DNA of 64,000 bases from Jannaschia rubra (GCF_001403735.1 NZ_CXPG01000021.1:310001-374000), one strand, 5' to 3'; positions 25,041 to 33,859 are shown, counted from the stretch's first letter. The notes: generated by a model not told the origin, from the sequence alone. Translations and numbers: made by a program.

Positions 25041-26734
25041 TCGCCCGACACCTCCTCCGGGAAATGCTTGATGACCGCGCGGATCGGGTTCGGCGCCGCC
25101 TGCCCCAGACCGCAGATCGACGCGTCGACCATGGCCCTCCCCAGCTCCTCCAGCAGCGGCGCATCCCAGGCGTCGGCCTGCATCAGCTTGACCGCCTTCT
25201 CGCAACCGACGCGGCAGGGGGTGCATTGACCGCAGCTCTCGCTCTCGAAGAAACGCAGCATGTTGAGCGCCGCATCCCGCGCGCTGTCGGCCTCCGACAG
25301 GACGACGACGGCGGCCGAGCCGATGAAGGAGCCGTGGGGTTGCAGCGTGTCGAAGTCGAGCGGCACGTCCGACATCGACGCGGGCAGAAGGCCCGACGAC
25401 GGGCCGCCGGGCTGATAGGCCTTGAAGACGTGGCCCGGCGCCATGCCGCCCGCCGCCTCGATGATGTCGGCGATGGTCGATCCGGCGGGCAGCAGATGCA
25501 CCCCCGGCCGCGCCACCCGCCCCGAGACAGAATAGGATCGCAGCCCCCGGCGCCCGTTGCGTTCGACCGCCGACAGGATTTCCGGCCCCTCGCGCAGGAC
25601 GCGGGCGACCCAGTGGCAGGTCTCGATGTTGTGGACGAGCGTCGGGCGCCCGAACAGGCCGACCTGTGCCACATAGGGCGGGCGGTGACGCGGCAGGCCG
25701 CGCTTGCCCTCGATCGACTCGATCATCGCGGATTCCTCGCCACAGATGTAGGCGCCGGCCCCCCGCCGCAGGATGACGTCGCCCGGCCGGATCAGCTCCG
25801 CCGCCTCCAGCGCCGCGATCTCCCGCCGCAGGATTTCCAGCACCGCGGGATATTCGTCGCGCATGTAGATGTAGATGCGCTCCGCCGCGACCGCCCAGGC
25901 GGAAATCAGCATGCCCTCGAGGAACAGATGCGGCTGGCGTTCCAGGTGGAAGCGGTCCTTGAAGGTACCTGGCTCGCCCTCGTCGCCGTTGACGGCCATC
26001 AGGCGCGGGCCGGGATAGCCCCGCACGAAGCCCCATTTCTTTCCGGCCGGGAACCCCGCGCCGCCAAGGCCGCGCAGACCGCTGTCGGACACGACCTGCT
26101 GCACCTCCTCCCAGTCGCCGCCTGCGCGCAGCCGGGTCAGCACGTCGTATCCGCCGCCTGCACGGCAGGCCGCCAGGTCTTCGTAGTCGGGGATCACGGG
26201 GTGGAAGTCGCCCGCGTCGATGGTCGCCTGCACGGCTTCCGGCGTGGCGTGGTCGACGTGCCGGTGCCCGATCTCGACGACCGGCGCGGTGTCGCAGCGG
26301 CCCATGCAGGGGGCGCGCAGAACACGGACCCGCGCCGGGTCGTGCCCGGCCTGCAAGGCGGCGAGCAGCGCCTCCGACCCCGCCAGTTCGCAAGACAGCG
26401 AGTCGCAGACGCGGATCGTCAGGTCGGGCGGCACCGGGTCGTCTTCGCGCAGGGGGTCGAAGTGGGCATAGAAGGTCGCCACCTCCCAGACCTCGGCCAT
26501 CGACAGGCGCATTTCATGCGCCAGGGCCCGCAGGTGCGCGGCGGACTGGTGGCCGTGGGCGTCCTGGATCAGGTGCAGGAACTCGATCAGCATGTCGCGG
26601 TCGCGCGGCAGGTCGCCCAGCAGCGCGCGGACGTCCGCCAGCGCGTCGTCGTCGTATTGCCGGCCCTTCGGCGTCCCGCGGCCCTTGCCCCGGCCCGATT
26701 TCCAGACACCCGCCTTCTTTCCGTCGTCCAGCAT
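25028..26734 (-). CDS. NuoE-NuoF fusion: NADH-binding subunit of an NAD-linked (formate?) dehydrogenase
   Basis: 568 residues. The first ~165 are NuoE-like with a thioredoxin-type [2Fe-2S] site (CDSLSC near residue 110, CMGRC near 155). The rest is NuoF-like with the NADH/FMN motif GLRGLGGAGFPAGKKW, the GDEGEPGTFKDR loop, and a [4Fe-4S] ligand set ESCGQCTPCRVGC near residue 477. Fusions of this kind are the diaphorase (beta) subunit of NAD-dependent formate dehydrogenase (FdsB). The catalytic alpha subunit, FdhD and gamma subunit are not adjacent, which is unusual. ATG 26734 follows AAGGGGG. It may serve a catalytic subunit encoded elsewhere, or be a remnant. Confidence 0.85.
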   Translation of the reverse strand: MLDDGKKAGVWKSGRGKGRGTPKGRQYDDDALADVRALLGDLPRDRDMLIEFLHLIQDAHGHQSAAHLRALAHEMRLSMAEVWEVATFYAHFDPLREDDPVPPDLTIRVCDSLSCELAGSEALLAALQAGHDPARVRVLRAPCMGRCDTAPVVEIGHRHVDHATPEAVQATIDAGDFHPVIPDYEDLAACRAGGGYDVLTRLRAGGDWEEVQQVVSDSGLRGLGGAGFPAGKKWGFVRGYPGPRLMAVNGDEGEPGTFKDRFHLERQPHLFLEGMLISAWAVAAERIYIYMRDEYPAVLEILRREIAALEAAELIRPGDVILRRGAGAYICGEESAMIESIEGKRGLPRHRPPYVAQVGLFGRPTLVHNIETCHWVARVLREGPEILSAVERNGRRGLRSYSVSGRVARPGVHLLPAGSTIADIIEAAGGMAPGHVFKAYQPGGPSSGLLPASMSDVPLDFDTLQPHGSFIGSAAVVVLSEADSARDAALNMLRFFESESCGQCTPCRVGCEKAVKLMQADAWDAPLLEELGRAMVDASICGLGQAAPNPIRAVIKHFPEEVSGDQLR

Positions 26735-26978
26735 CCGAGACCCCCTTGGACATGCCCCGCACCCTAGGCCGGGCAGCCCCCGGCCGATGGCGCGATTGCG
26801 ACCCCGCGCGGGGAGTTTGCGATGTGTGCCACCCCGCGGCAACCCCCGGACCCTGCGCGGGCCGCTGTCCGTCACGGGGGCACCTGTGCGTTCCGGTCAC
26901 GAACCTGCGCGCCGCCGCGTCGGGGATGGACACGGCGGGCGCCGGACGCGACTGTGCGCCGAAAGATCCCGGAGACCC

Positions 26979-27383
26979 ATGATGCGCCCCATCCTCGCCC
27001 TCGTCCTGTCGCTCGCCGCGACGCCTGCCCTCGCCGAACGCATCGTCACCCCCGACGAGTTCGACGCGATGGTGACCGGCCGGACCCTGCATTTCGACCG
27101 CCACGGCGAAGCCTATGGCGCGGAGCAGTATTTCGAAGACAAGCGCGTCATCTGGTCCTTCGAGGACGGCGAATGCCAGCGCGGCATCTGGTTCGCGAAC
27201 ACGCGGGGCCAGATCTGCTTCGTCTACGACAGCGACCCCACGCCGCAGTGTTGGGATTTCCTCGAAGCCGACGACGGCGCCTTCCGTGCCCGGCTCGACG
27301 GCGACGAGGCGGCCGACGACCTGGTCACGCGCAACGTGGGCAACGACGCCCTCGACTGTCCGCTGCCCGATCTGGGGGTCTGA
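26979..27383 (+). CDS. exported protein of unknown function
   Basis: 134 residues from ATG 26979, behind GGAG at 26971. The signal peptide is MMRPILALVLSLAATPALA. The mature domain has an alternating strand pattern (RTLHFDRHGEAYGAEQYFEDKRVIWSF) and four Cys (GECQRG, GQICFVY, PQCWDF, ALDCPLPD) that could form two disulphides, consistent with the periplasm. No family is recognised. It is divergent from the NuoEF-like gene across 244 bp of GC-rich DNA in which I see no clear promoter, and convergent with a broken gene 10 bp downstream. Confidence 0.72.
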   Translation: MMRPILALVLSLAATPALAERIVTPDEFDAMVTGRTLHFDRHGEAYGAEQYFEDKRVIWSFEDGECQRGIWFANTRGQICFVYDSDPTPQCWDFLEADDGAFRARLDGDEAADDLVTRNVGNDALDCPLPDLGV

Positions 27384-27393
27384 CGGGCGCGGG

Positions 27394-28153
27394 TCAGGAC
27401 GGTGCCCGCCGACCCAGGGGCAGGAACGCATGGTCCAGCACCCGCCGACGTCCTGCCCGCGCCGCCGTGCGCGCCGAGGCGACGTTCAGCCGGTGGATCG
27501 TTCCGACCAGCAGGCGGTCGGGGTCGATGTCCCGCCACGCGGCCCAAGCGCGTTGGGCCGAGGCCCCGAACCCTTGGCCGGGCGGCAGATACGTTCCGCG
27601 CAAGCGCCGGGTCCGTTTCGGCGAGATCCGCAAATCGTGCCGCCACCATCTCGACCGCCGTCCCGGCATCGTCCAGCGGCGCGAGCGACACGCGACCGTC
27701 CGGCGGGGCCATGTCGCGGTAGCGGGCGAGGTGGATGCTCATGTCCACGAAGGCCGTGGCTGGAAGCGTTGCATCGGGCGCGACCAGGCTCCGCAGGTGA
27801 AGCGGGGCGAAGGCGGCCCATTCGGACGCGACGCAATCCCCTAGCGCCCGCCAATCCGTGAAATCGTGGGCGATCACCTCGACGAAGGGGCGCGCGACGT
27901 CTTGGCCATAGAAGCGTATGCCGCCGATCATCCGCCCGCTGGCGGAGGCCACGAGACGGTGGTCGTAGTCTCCGGGCGCGATCCCCGGCAGGTCGATGTG
28001 GTCGGAGAACAGGCGCGCGAAACCGGGGTCCGCGATGCGCGCGACCTGACGGTCGAACCAGTCGGTCAGAAGCCCGGACCCCTGCCGCCCGAACAGCCGC
28101 CGGGCCAGATCGGCCTGCGGAGCGAGGGACGGCCAGTCCGCCGCGGCCGTCAG
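27394..28153 (-). pseudogene. frameshifted gene of unknown (possibly GNAT-like) family
   Basis: One reading frame runs from just after xseA (starting LTAADW-like codons at 28153) through TDWFDRQVARIADPGFARLF and GGIRFYGQDVARPFVEVIAHD to ETDPALARN near 27610. It then loses sense, while the neighbouring frame continues as GTYLPPGQGFGASAQRAW ... VGTIHRLNVASARTAARAG to a stop at 27394. A single-base shift near 27600 explains this. The N-terminal part also has no ATG, GTG or TTG before residue 68; only a CTG overlaps the xseA stop. The NxxSAxxxxxAG segment recalls acetyltransferases. Either a decayed gene or a sequencing error. Confidence 0.65.
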
Positions 28154-29703
28154 AACAGGCTGCCCTGATCGGGTGCGGGCGGCTTCGGCTTGCCGCGAGG
28201 CGGGGTCTGCCCTGCGGCGGCGTCGACGGTGTCGCCCCCCGCGAACTGGATCGTGACGATGCGCGCGGCGCGGACGGCCGCGCTGTCGGTCAGGACGCGG
28301 TCGCCGTCGCGGATGACGGCGAACCCCCGGTCGAGCGTGCGCTCATACCCCAGCGATAGCCGCAGCCGGTCAAGCGCGGCCAGCCGGTCGCGAGCCCGGT
28401 CGTGCCGCCCTCGCGCGCCGGTGACGAGGCGGTCGGCCAAGCCCGCCAGCCGCTCCCCGTCCTGCCGCATCAGCCGCATGAGCGGCGCGGGACGCAGGTG
28501 CACGAGATCCAGCCGCGCGCGCTTCTGCCGCGTGGCGCGGGGCAGCGCGGTGTCGAGACGTGTGCCGAGCTCCGCGAGGCGCCGCCGCCGGTCCGCCAGC
28601 CGCGCGGTCAGGGCCGCGGGAACGATCCGCCCCTCCAGCCGCGACAGGATCACCCGCGCCCGCGCCGTCCGCGCGCGCAGCGTCGCGGGCAGGCGGTCGG
28701 ACGCGAGGTCCAGCCGTTGCCGCGCCCCGGCCAGCAGCGCATCGGCGCGCGGCAGGCCCCGCGACAGGTCGGTCAACCGCTGGCCCCGTGCGGCCACGAT
28801 GCCGCGCGCAGCCCGCGCCTGCCGCGCGCCCAGCCCGTCGACATGCGCCAGCAGGTCCAGCCGCACCGGCACCGCCATTTCCGCCGCCGCCGTGGGCGTG
28901 GGCGCGCGCCGGTCGGAGGCGTGGTCGATCAGCGTGGTGTCCGTCTCGTGCCCCACCGCGGAAATCAGCGGGATCGCGCTTTCGGCGGCGGCGCGGACGA
29001 CGATTTCCTCGTTGAAGCCCCAGAGGTCCTCGATCGACCCCCCGCCCCGCGCCACGATCAGAAGGTCGGGCCGCGGGATGGCCCCGCCCGGCGGCAGGGC
29101 ATTGAAGCCACGGATCGCGTTCGCCACCTCGGGCGCGCTGGCGCGGCCCTGCACGGCGACGGGCCAAATCAGGACGTGGCGGGGAAAGCGGTCACGCAAG
29201 CGGTGCAGGATGTCGCGGATCACCGCCCCCTGGGGCGAGGTGACGACGCCGATCACCTCGGGCAGGAACGGCAGCGGCCGCTTGCGCGACGGGTCGAACA
29301 CCCCCTCGGCGGCAAGGGCCACGCGGCGCTTTTCCAGCATCGCCATCAGCGCGCCCGCGCCCGCCACCTCCATCGCCTCGACGTTGAGGTTGTACTTGGA
29401 CTGCGCGCCGAAGGCCGACAGCTTGCCGGTGACGACGACCTCCATCCCCTCCTCCGGCGCGACGGAAAGCTGGGAGACCTGGCCTTTCCACGTCGTGCAG
29501 GCCAGCACGTTCCGGTCGTCCTTGATATCGTAGTAGAGGTGCCCCGACCGCGCGCGGAAGATGCGCCCGATCTCGCCCTTCACGCGGATGCGGCCGAAGG
29601 CATCCTCCAGCGTGCGCTTCACCGCGCCCGAGATTTCCGAGACGGTGTATTCGCCTTCGTTGCGCCCGCGCGCCGGGCCGCTGTCGTCGATCAGATCGTC
29701 CAT
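28150..29703 (-). CDS. xseA: exodeoxyribonuclease VII large subunit
   Basis: 517 residues. The N-terminal OB-fold (YTVSEISGAVKRTLEDAFGRIRVKGEIG) is followed by the nuclease core with VTSPQGAVIRDILHRLRDRFP near residue 150, IVARGGGSIEDLWGFNEE near 222 and AVGHETDTTLIDHASDRRAPTPTAAAE near 255. A long helical, Arg-rich region (about 290-460) matches the coiled coil that binds the small subunit XseB. It degrades single-stranded DNA into oligonucleotides. It is divergent from purD across 97 bp; xseB is not in the window. Confidence 0.94.
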   Translation of the reverse strand: MDDLIDDSGPARGRNEGEYTVSEISGAVKRTLEDAFGRIRVKGEIGRIFRARSGHLYYDIKDDRNVLACTTWKGQVSQLSVAPEEGMEVVVTGKLSAFGAQSKYNLNVEAMEVAGAGALMAMLEKRRVALAAEGVFDPSRKRPLPFLPEVIGVVTSPQGAVIRDILHRLRDRFPRHVLIWPVAVQGRASAPEVANAIRGFNALPPGGAIPRPDLLIVARGGGSIEDLWGFNEEIVVRAAAESAIPLISAVGHETDTTLIDHASDRRAPTPTAAAEMAVPVRLDLLAHVDGLGARQARAARGIVAARGQRLTDLSRGLPRADALLAGARQRLDLASDRLPATLRARTARARVILSRLEGRIVPAALTARLADRRRRLAELGTRLDTALPRATRQKRARLDLVHLRPAPLMRLMRQDGERLAGLADRLVTGARGRHDRARDRLAALDRLRLSLGYERTLDRGFAVIRDGDRVLTDSAAVRAARIVTIQFAGGDTVDAAAGQTPPRGKPKPPAPDQGSLF

Positions 29704-29800
29704 GGTTCCTCCTCTAGCAGCCCCCGCCCCGCGACCGCCAGTGCGGCTTGTGCCCCGCCCGCAGCCCCCCTAGACCGCGCCCGAGGCAAGGGAGGGCGCG

Positions 29801-31057
29801 ATGAACATTCTGATCCTGGGGTCCGGCGGCCGCGAACATGCGATGGCCTGGGCCGTCCTTCAGAACCCTAAGTGCGACCGCCTGATCGTGGCACCCGGCA
29901 ACGCGGGCATCGCGGATATCGCGGAATGTGCGGCGCTCGACATTCTGGACGGGGCCGCCGTCGCGGCCTTCGCCGACGAGGAGAGCATCGACTTCGTCAT
30001 CGTCGGGCCGGAGGCGCCGCTGGCCGCGGGCGTCACCGACGCCCTGATCGCCGCCGGGGTCGCGGTCTTCGGCCCCTCCGCCGCCGCCGCGCGGCTGGAG
30101 GCCTCCAAGGCCTTCACCAAGGAGATCTGCGACGCCGTGGGTGCGCCCACCGCCGCCTGGGGCCGGTTCGACGACGCAGGCGCGGCGCGCCGCTGGATGG
30201 CAGACCGTCCCCTGCCCATCGTGGTCAAGGCCGACGGTCTGGCCGCGGGCAAGGGCGTCACCGTCGCCGCCACCCTGGCCGAGGCGGAGGCGGCGCTGGA
30301 CGATATCTTCGGCGGGATGCACGGCCGCGCCGAAGTGGTGATCGAGGAGTTCCTGCACGGCGAGGAGGCATCGTTCTTCTGCCTCGTGGACGGCGACACG
30401 ATCCTGCCCATCGGCACCGCGCAGGATCACAAGCGCCTGGGCGAAGGCGACACCGGCCCCAACACCGGAGGCATGGGCGCCTATTCCCCCGCCCCCGTCA
30501 TGACGCCGCAGGTCGAGCGGCGCGCGCTGGAGGAGATCGTCCGCCCGACCATGGCCGAGATGGTCCGGCGCGGCACGCCCTTTCGCGGCGTCCTGTTCGT
30601 GGGGCTGATGATCGAGGGGGGCGTGCCGTCGCTGGTGGAATACAACGTTCGCTTCGGCGACCCGGAGTGCCAGTGCCTGATGATGCGGCTGGGGGGGCAG
30701 GCGCTCGACCTGATGCTGGCCTGCGCCGAAGGACGGCTGGCGGAGGCGCGGGTGAACTGGGCCGACGACCATGCGATCTGCGTCGTGCTGGCGGCCGAAG
30801 GCTATCCCGGCGCCGCCCGGCGGGGGACGGCGATCCGGGGGCTCGAATCCCTTCCGCGCGACAGCGGGCATATGGTGTTCCACGCAGGGACGGCGCGGAC
30901 GGACGGCGTGGTGGTGGCCGACGGCGGGCGGGTGCTGGGTGTCGCCGCGCGGGCCGATACGCTCGCCGCCGCACGCGACGGGGCCTATGCGATGGTGGAC
31001 GGCATCGACTGGCCCGGGGGGTTCTGCCGCCGCGACATCGGGTGGCGCGCGCTCTGA
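29801..31057 (+). CDS. purD: phosphoribosylamine--glycine ligase
   Basis: 418 residues, full length. The N-domain start MNILILGSGGREHAMAWA, ATP-grasp motifs (PIVVKADGLAAGKGVTVA near residue 140; EEFLHGEEASFFCLVDG near 185) and the Mg-binding VEYNVRFGDPECQ near 280 are all present. The enzyme makes glycinamide ribonucleotide in purine synthesis. ATG 29801 follows GGGAGG. It is transcribed alone, divergent from xseA. The 264 bp after it contain the leader of the small secreted HFN paralog. Confidence 0.96.
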   Translation: MNILILGSGGREHAMAWAVLQNPKCDRLIVAPGNAGIADIAECAALDILDGAAVAAFADEESIDFVIVGPEAPLAAGVTDALIAAGVAVFGPSAAAARLEASKAFTKEICDAVGAPTAAWGRFDDAGAARRWMADRPLPIVVKADGLAAGKGVTVAATLAEAEAALDDIFGGMHGRAEVVIEEFLHGEEASFFCLVDGDTILPIGTAQDHKRLGEGDTGPNTGGMGAYSPAPVMTPQVERRALEEIVRPTMAEMVRRGTPFRGVLFVGLMIEGGVPSLVEYNVRFGDPECQCLMMRLGGQALDLMLACAEGRLAEARVNWADDHAICVVLAAEGYPGAARRGTAIRGLESLPRDSGHMVFHAGTARTDGVVVADGGRVLGVAARADTLAAARDGAYAMVDGIDWPGGFCRRDIGWRAL

Positions 31058-31174
31058 CCGCCACGCGCGGGATCGTGTCGGCCCGGCGGCCAGCGATCAT
31101 GCTTCCGTGACGGCTCGATGATGGCGGCGTGAGGGCGGTGCACCACGACGCGAACGCTGTGCGTGGGCGCACCA

Positions 31175-31201
31175 TGATCCGCCATTTCTCACATGAACGT
31201 T
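31175..31201 (+). promoter_or_regulatory. candidate ECF-type promoter before HFN paralog 2 (weak)
   Basis: TGATCC (31175-31180) and CGTT (31198-31201) lie 17 bp apart, 121 bp before the ATG at 31322. The first paralog has a similar pair 114 bp before its ATG. TGATCC matches the -35 hexamer of RpoE/ChrR-type promoters in Rhodobacter; the -10 match is weaker. Proposed from comparing the two copies. Confidence 0.25.
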
Positions 31202-31321
31202 CTTTGCAGGTGAGCGGTCCGGGGGCGCATCGTCATGACATCGCCGCAGGTCCCTCGGGTCGGTGCGGCGTCTCCGACACCCCCGGGGCCATTCCGGCCC
31301 CTGCACACGAAGGATCACCCC

Positions 31322-31654
31322 ATGAAGACGTTTCTCGCCGCTGCCCTTCTCGCCCTCGGCACCCTGCCCGCCACCGCCGGGATCGCCACCGGACCCGCCG
31401 CCGCCATCGCGCATTTCAACATGGATGCCGACAGCCAGGGAGACCGGATCACCCCCGTCGCGGTGGACGCCTCCGCCGCCATGGCCTCGACCCGTGCCGC
31501 ACGGACGCTGGCCGTGCAGGACCATTTCAACCGCGACGCGGATACGGCGAACGGCCATCGCGGGCTGAACGGCACAACCTCGGTCGCGGGTGCGCCTGCC
31601 CACGGCGCCGACATCTTCGCCCGCATCCGTGCGGCGCAGGCCGAAGACGAGTGA
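31322..31654 (+). CDS. small secreted protein of unknown function, 'HFN' paralog 2
   Basis: 110 residues from ATG 31322, with GAAGGA 8-13 bases upstream. The signal peptide is MKTFLAAALLALGTLPATAG. Mature motifs are AIAHFNMDAD near residue 29 and DHFNRDAD near 66; the tail is DIFARIRAAQ. It aligns along its whole length with the protein at 2565-2888, including the spacing between the two HFN motifs. No domain is recognised. Small exported repeat proteins of this kind could be periplasmic stress proteins, but that is speculation. It is convergent with the M20 peptidase. Confidence 0.75.
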   Translation: MKTFLAAALLALGTLPATAGIATGPAAAIAHFNMDADSQGDRITPVAVDASAAMASTRAARTLAVQDHFNRDADTANGHRGLNGTTSVAGAPAHGADIFARIRAAQAEDE

Positions 31655-31694
31655 CCCACCGGGGCCGGCGCCTTCGGGCGCCGGTCCGCCACGC

Positions 31695-33071
31695 TCAGGC
31701 CAGCGCGCCCAGGATGCGGGCCCAGCTTCGGATGCCCTTGCGGAAGCTCTCGACGTCGTATTTCTCGTTGGGCGAATGGATCTGGTCGTCGTCGCGGGCG
31801 AAGCCGGTGAGCACCGATTCCATCCCGAGTTCCTGCTGGAAATATCCCGCGATCGGGATGGACCCGGCGCCGCCGACGAAAGCCGCCTCCCTCCCCCATT
31901 CCTCGCTCAACGCCCGGCGCACCAGGGAGAAGACCGGATCGCCCGTGGACATGGCCGAGGCCGCAGCGCCGCCATGGCCGTCGAAGGTGACGTGGCAGTC
32001 GGGCGGCATCTGCGCGATCACCCAGTCGCGGAAGGCGGCGCGCAGGCGGTCCGGGTCCTGCCCGCCGACGAGACGGAAGCTGACCTTGGCCCGCGCGGTC
32101 GACGGCAGCACGGTCTTGAACCCGCGGCCGGTGTATCCCGAGGTCAGCCCGTTGATCTCGGCCGTGGGGCGCGACCAGAGCATCTCCAGCCCCGACCGCC
32201 CCCGCTCGCCTGCCGCATGGCTCAGGCCCACTTCACCTAGGAACGCCTCGGTCGAGAAACCGAGCGCCGTCCACCCCTCGGCCACCTCCGCCGGCGGCTC
32301 GCCCACGCCGTCGTAGAAACCGGGCACCTGAACCCGGCCCGCGTCGTCGTGCAGGCCGCCCAGGATGCGCGTCAGGACGCGGGCGGGGTTCATCGCGGGG
32401 CCGCCGTACATGCCGGAGTGAAGGTCGCGGTCGGGGCCGGTGATCGTGACCTCCTCCGCCAGCAGGCCGCGCAGGCTGGTGACGATGGCGGGCACCTTGT
32501 CGTCGTAGAGGCCCGTGTCGCAGATCAGCGCGATCTCGGCGGACAGTTCCTCGCGGTTGGCGCACAGGAAGGGCACGAGGGAGGGCGAGCCCGATTCCTC
32601 CTCGCCCTCGAACAGGACAGTGATCCGCAGCGGCAGCTTGCCGGTCTCGGCCTTCCAGGCGCGGCAGGCCTCCAGGAAGGTCATCAACTGGCCCTTGTCG
32701 TCCGACGCGCCCCGCGCCCGGATCACCTTGCCCCGTTGCGTCGATTCGATGGCCGGATCGAAGGGTTTGCGGTTCCATTCGGACAGGGGGTCCACCGGCT
32801 GCACGTCGTAGTGGCCGTAGAACAGGACGTGCCGGTCGCCCTCGCCGCCGTGCGCCACCACCATGGGATGACCCGGCGTGTCGCGCTTGGTCGCGCGGAA
32901 CCCCAGATGCGTCAGTTCCGCCACCAGCCAGTCGGCGGCTGTATCGCAATCGTCGGCATGGTCCGGGTCGGTCGAGATGGAGGGAATGCGGAGCAGCTCC
33001 ATCAGCCGGTCCAGCGCGCGGGGCTGGTCATCGTCGATGCGGTCGAGGATCGCGGGGATGGGGTCGGACAT
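31695..33071 (-). CDS. M20-family metallopeptidase / dipeptidase
   Basis: 458 residues. The metal-binding HxD is in LFYGHYDVQPVDP near residue 85, the bridging Asp in RGASDDKGQ near 120, the catalytic Glu pair in FEGEEESGSPS near 154, and later ligands are in ICDTGLYDD and the C-terminal GGAGSIPI segment. The DHSGMYGG-type loop (DLHSGMYGGPAMNPARVL) places it with M20 dipeptidases (CNDP/PepV-like) that act on short peptides or carnosine-like substrates. Transcribed alone on the minus strand; 114 bp separate it from the divergent DUF4189-like gene. Confidence 0.88.
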   Translation of the reverse strand: MSDPIPAILDRIDDDQPRALDRLMELLRIPSISTDPDHADDCDTAADWLVAELTHLGFRATKRDTPGHPMVVAHGGEGDRHVLFYGHYDVQPVDPLSEWNRKPFDPAIESTQRGKVIRARGASDDKGQLMTFLEACRAWKAETGKLPLRITVLFEGEEESGSPSLVPFLCANREELSAEIALICDTGLYDDKVPAIVTSLRGLLAEEVTITGPDRDLHSGMYGGPAMNPARVLTRILGGLHDDAGRVQVPGFYDGVGEPPAEVAEGWTALGFSTEAFLGEVGLSHAAGERGRSGLEMLWSRPTAEINGLTSGYTGRGFKTVLPSTARAKVSFRLVGGQDPDRLRAAFRDWVIAQMPPDCHVTFDGHGGAAASAMSTGDPVFSLVRRALSEEWGREAAFVGGAGSIPIAGYFQQELGMESVLTGFARDDDQIHSPNEKYDVESFRKGIRSWARILGALA

Positions 33072-33185
33072 CGGGGCCTCCGGCAGACGGGAACGGTCCG
33101 GCCATTGGTGCGCCGCCCGGCGGGGGGTGTCCAGTCCGCGCCGACCGCGCTAGGAAGTGGGCGATCCGCATGACACGAGGCCCCG

Positions 33186-33749
33186 ATGATCCGCGCGACC
33201 CTCCTTTCCCTGACGCTCGCCCTGACCGCACCGCTCCCCGCCGCAGCCCAGGGCGTGCCCGACCAGGCCAGTGCCAAGCGGATGCTGTTTGCGACCCGCA
33301 ACGCGCAACTTCTGATCGTGCGCCAGCCGTTCCTGTCGGAGGCCGACCTCGCCACGCTGCGCGAGATGCCGAAGGTCGCGCAGCTGAAGTATTACGGCGC
33401 CATGGCCGCGAACCCGGCCGAAGGGCTGCAATCGGAATCGACACGCGGCGCCTTCAACTTCCACTCCGTCGAGGAAGCCCGCGCCGCCGCCCTGCGCGCC
33501 TGCGGGCAAGGCTGCGTCGTGGTGGCCGAGGTCCGGCCGCGGGGATACCAGGACGGCCGCCCCCTGACGCTGAGCCAGGACGCGTCGCGCACGGTGGCGG
33601 GGCGCGATTTCGGACGCGCCGGCACGAACGCGGCGCTGGCCATCAGCCCCTCCACCGGGGCCTGGGCCCTGGGCGACGGGGCGCAGGCCGCTGTCGCAGC
33701 CTGCGCGGCGAAGGGGGCCGGCGATTGCAAAACGGCGGTCGGACGATAG
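33186..33749 (+). CDS. exported DUF4189-like protein upstream of hemA
   Basis: 187 residues with a signal peptide (MIRATLLSLTLALTAPLPAAAQ). The C-terminal part (AALAISPSTGAWALGDGAQAAVAACAAKGAGDCKTAV) has the Ser-Pro-Ser-Thr-Gly and paired-Cys pattern of DUF4189-type domains. The central region carries a second related segment with RACGQGC. It is not an aminolevulinate synthase, although such small proteins next to hemA are sometimes labelled that way. It ends 111 bp before hemA and just upstream of the FnrL-like box. Function unknown; periplasmic location inferred. Confidence 0.75.
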   Translation: MIRATLLSLTLALTAPLPAAAQGVPDQASAKRMLFATRNAQLLIVRQPFLSEADLATLREMPKVAQLKYYGAMAANPAEGLQSESTRGAFNFHSVEEARAAALRACGQGCVVVAEVRPRGYQDGRPLTLSQDASRTVAGRDFGRAGTNAALAISPSTGAWALGDGAQAAVAACAAKGAGDCKTAVGR

Positions 33750-33765
33750 GATTGCGCGACAATCT

Positions 33766-33779
33766 GTGATCTGGATCAA
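33766..33779 (+). promoter_or_regulatory. FnrL/FNR-type binding site upstream of hemA
   Basis: GTGAT-CTGG-ATCAA matches the FNR consensus TTGAT-N4-ATCAA at nine of ten positions. It lies 81 bp before the hemA ATG. In Rhodobacter sphaeroides hemA is known to be induced at low oxygen through FnrL, so oxygen control here is likely. Confidence 0.75.
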
Positions 33780-33811
33780 AGTCGCATGGGTGGTTAGGTG
33801 CGATGAACATT

Positions 33812-33859
33812 GCGAACGAAAGATCCGCGACGACATAGGCGGCGAACGAAAGAGACGAC
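33812..33859 (+). repeat. imperfect direct repeat covering the hemA ribosome-binding site
   Basis: GCGAACGAAAGA occurs at 33812-33823 and again at 33842-33853. After each copy comes GACGACAT (33829-33836 and 33854-33861); in the second copy this contains the hemA ATG, in the first it reads ATA. A 30-bp segment has thus been duplicated with small changes. The second AAAGAG is the ribosome-binding site. Confidence 0.8.

Noticed and set aside
33186-33749. Possible aminolevulinate synthase identity of the gene before hemA
   Set aside because: It has a signal peptide and DUF4189-like Cys pattern and lacks any PLP-enzyme motif; the name seen for such genes probably derives from the neighbouring hemA.
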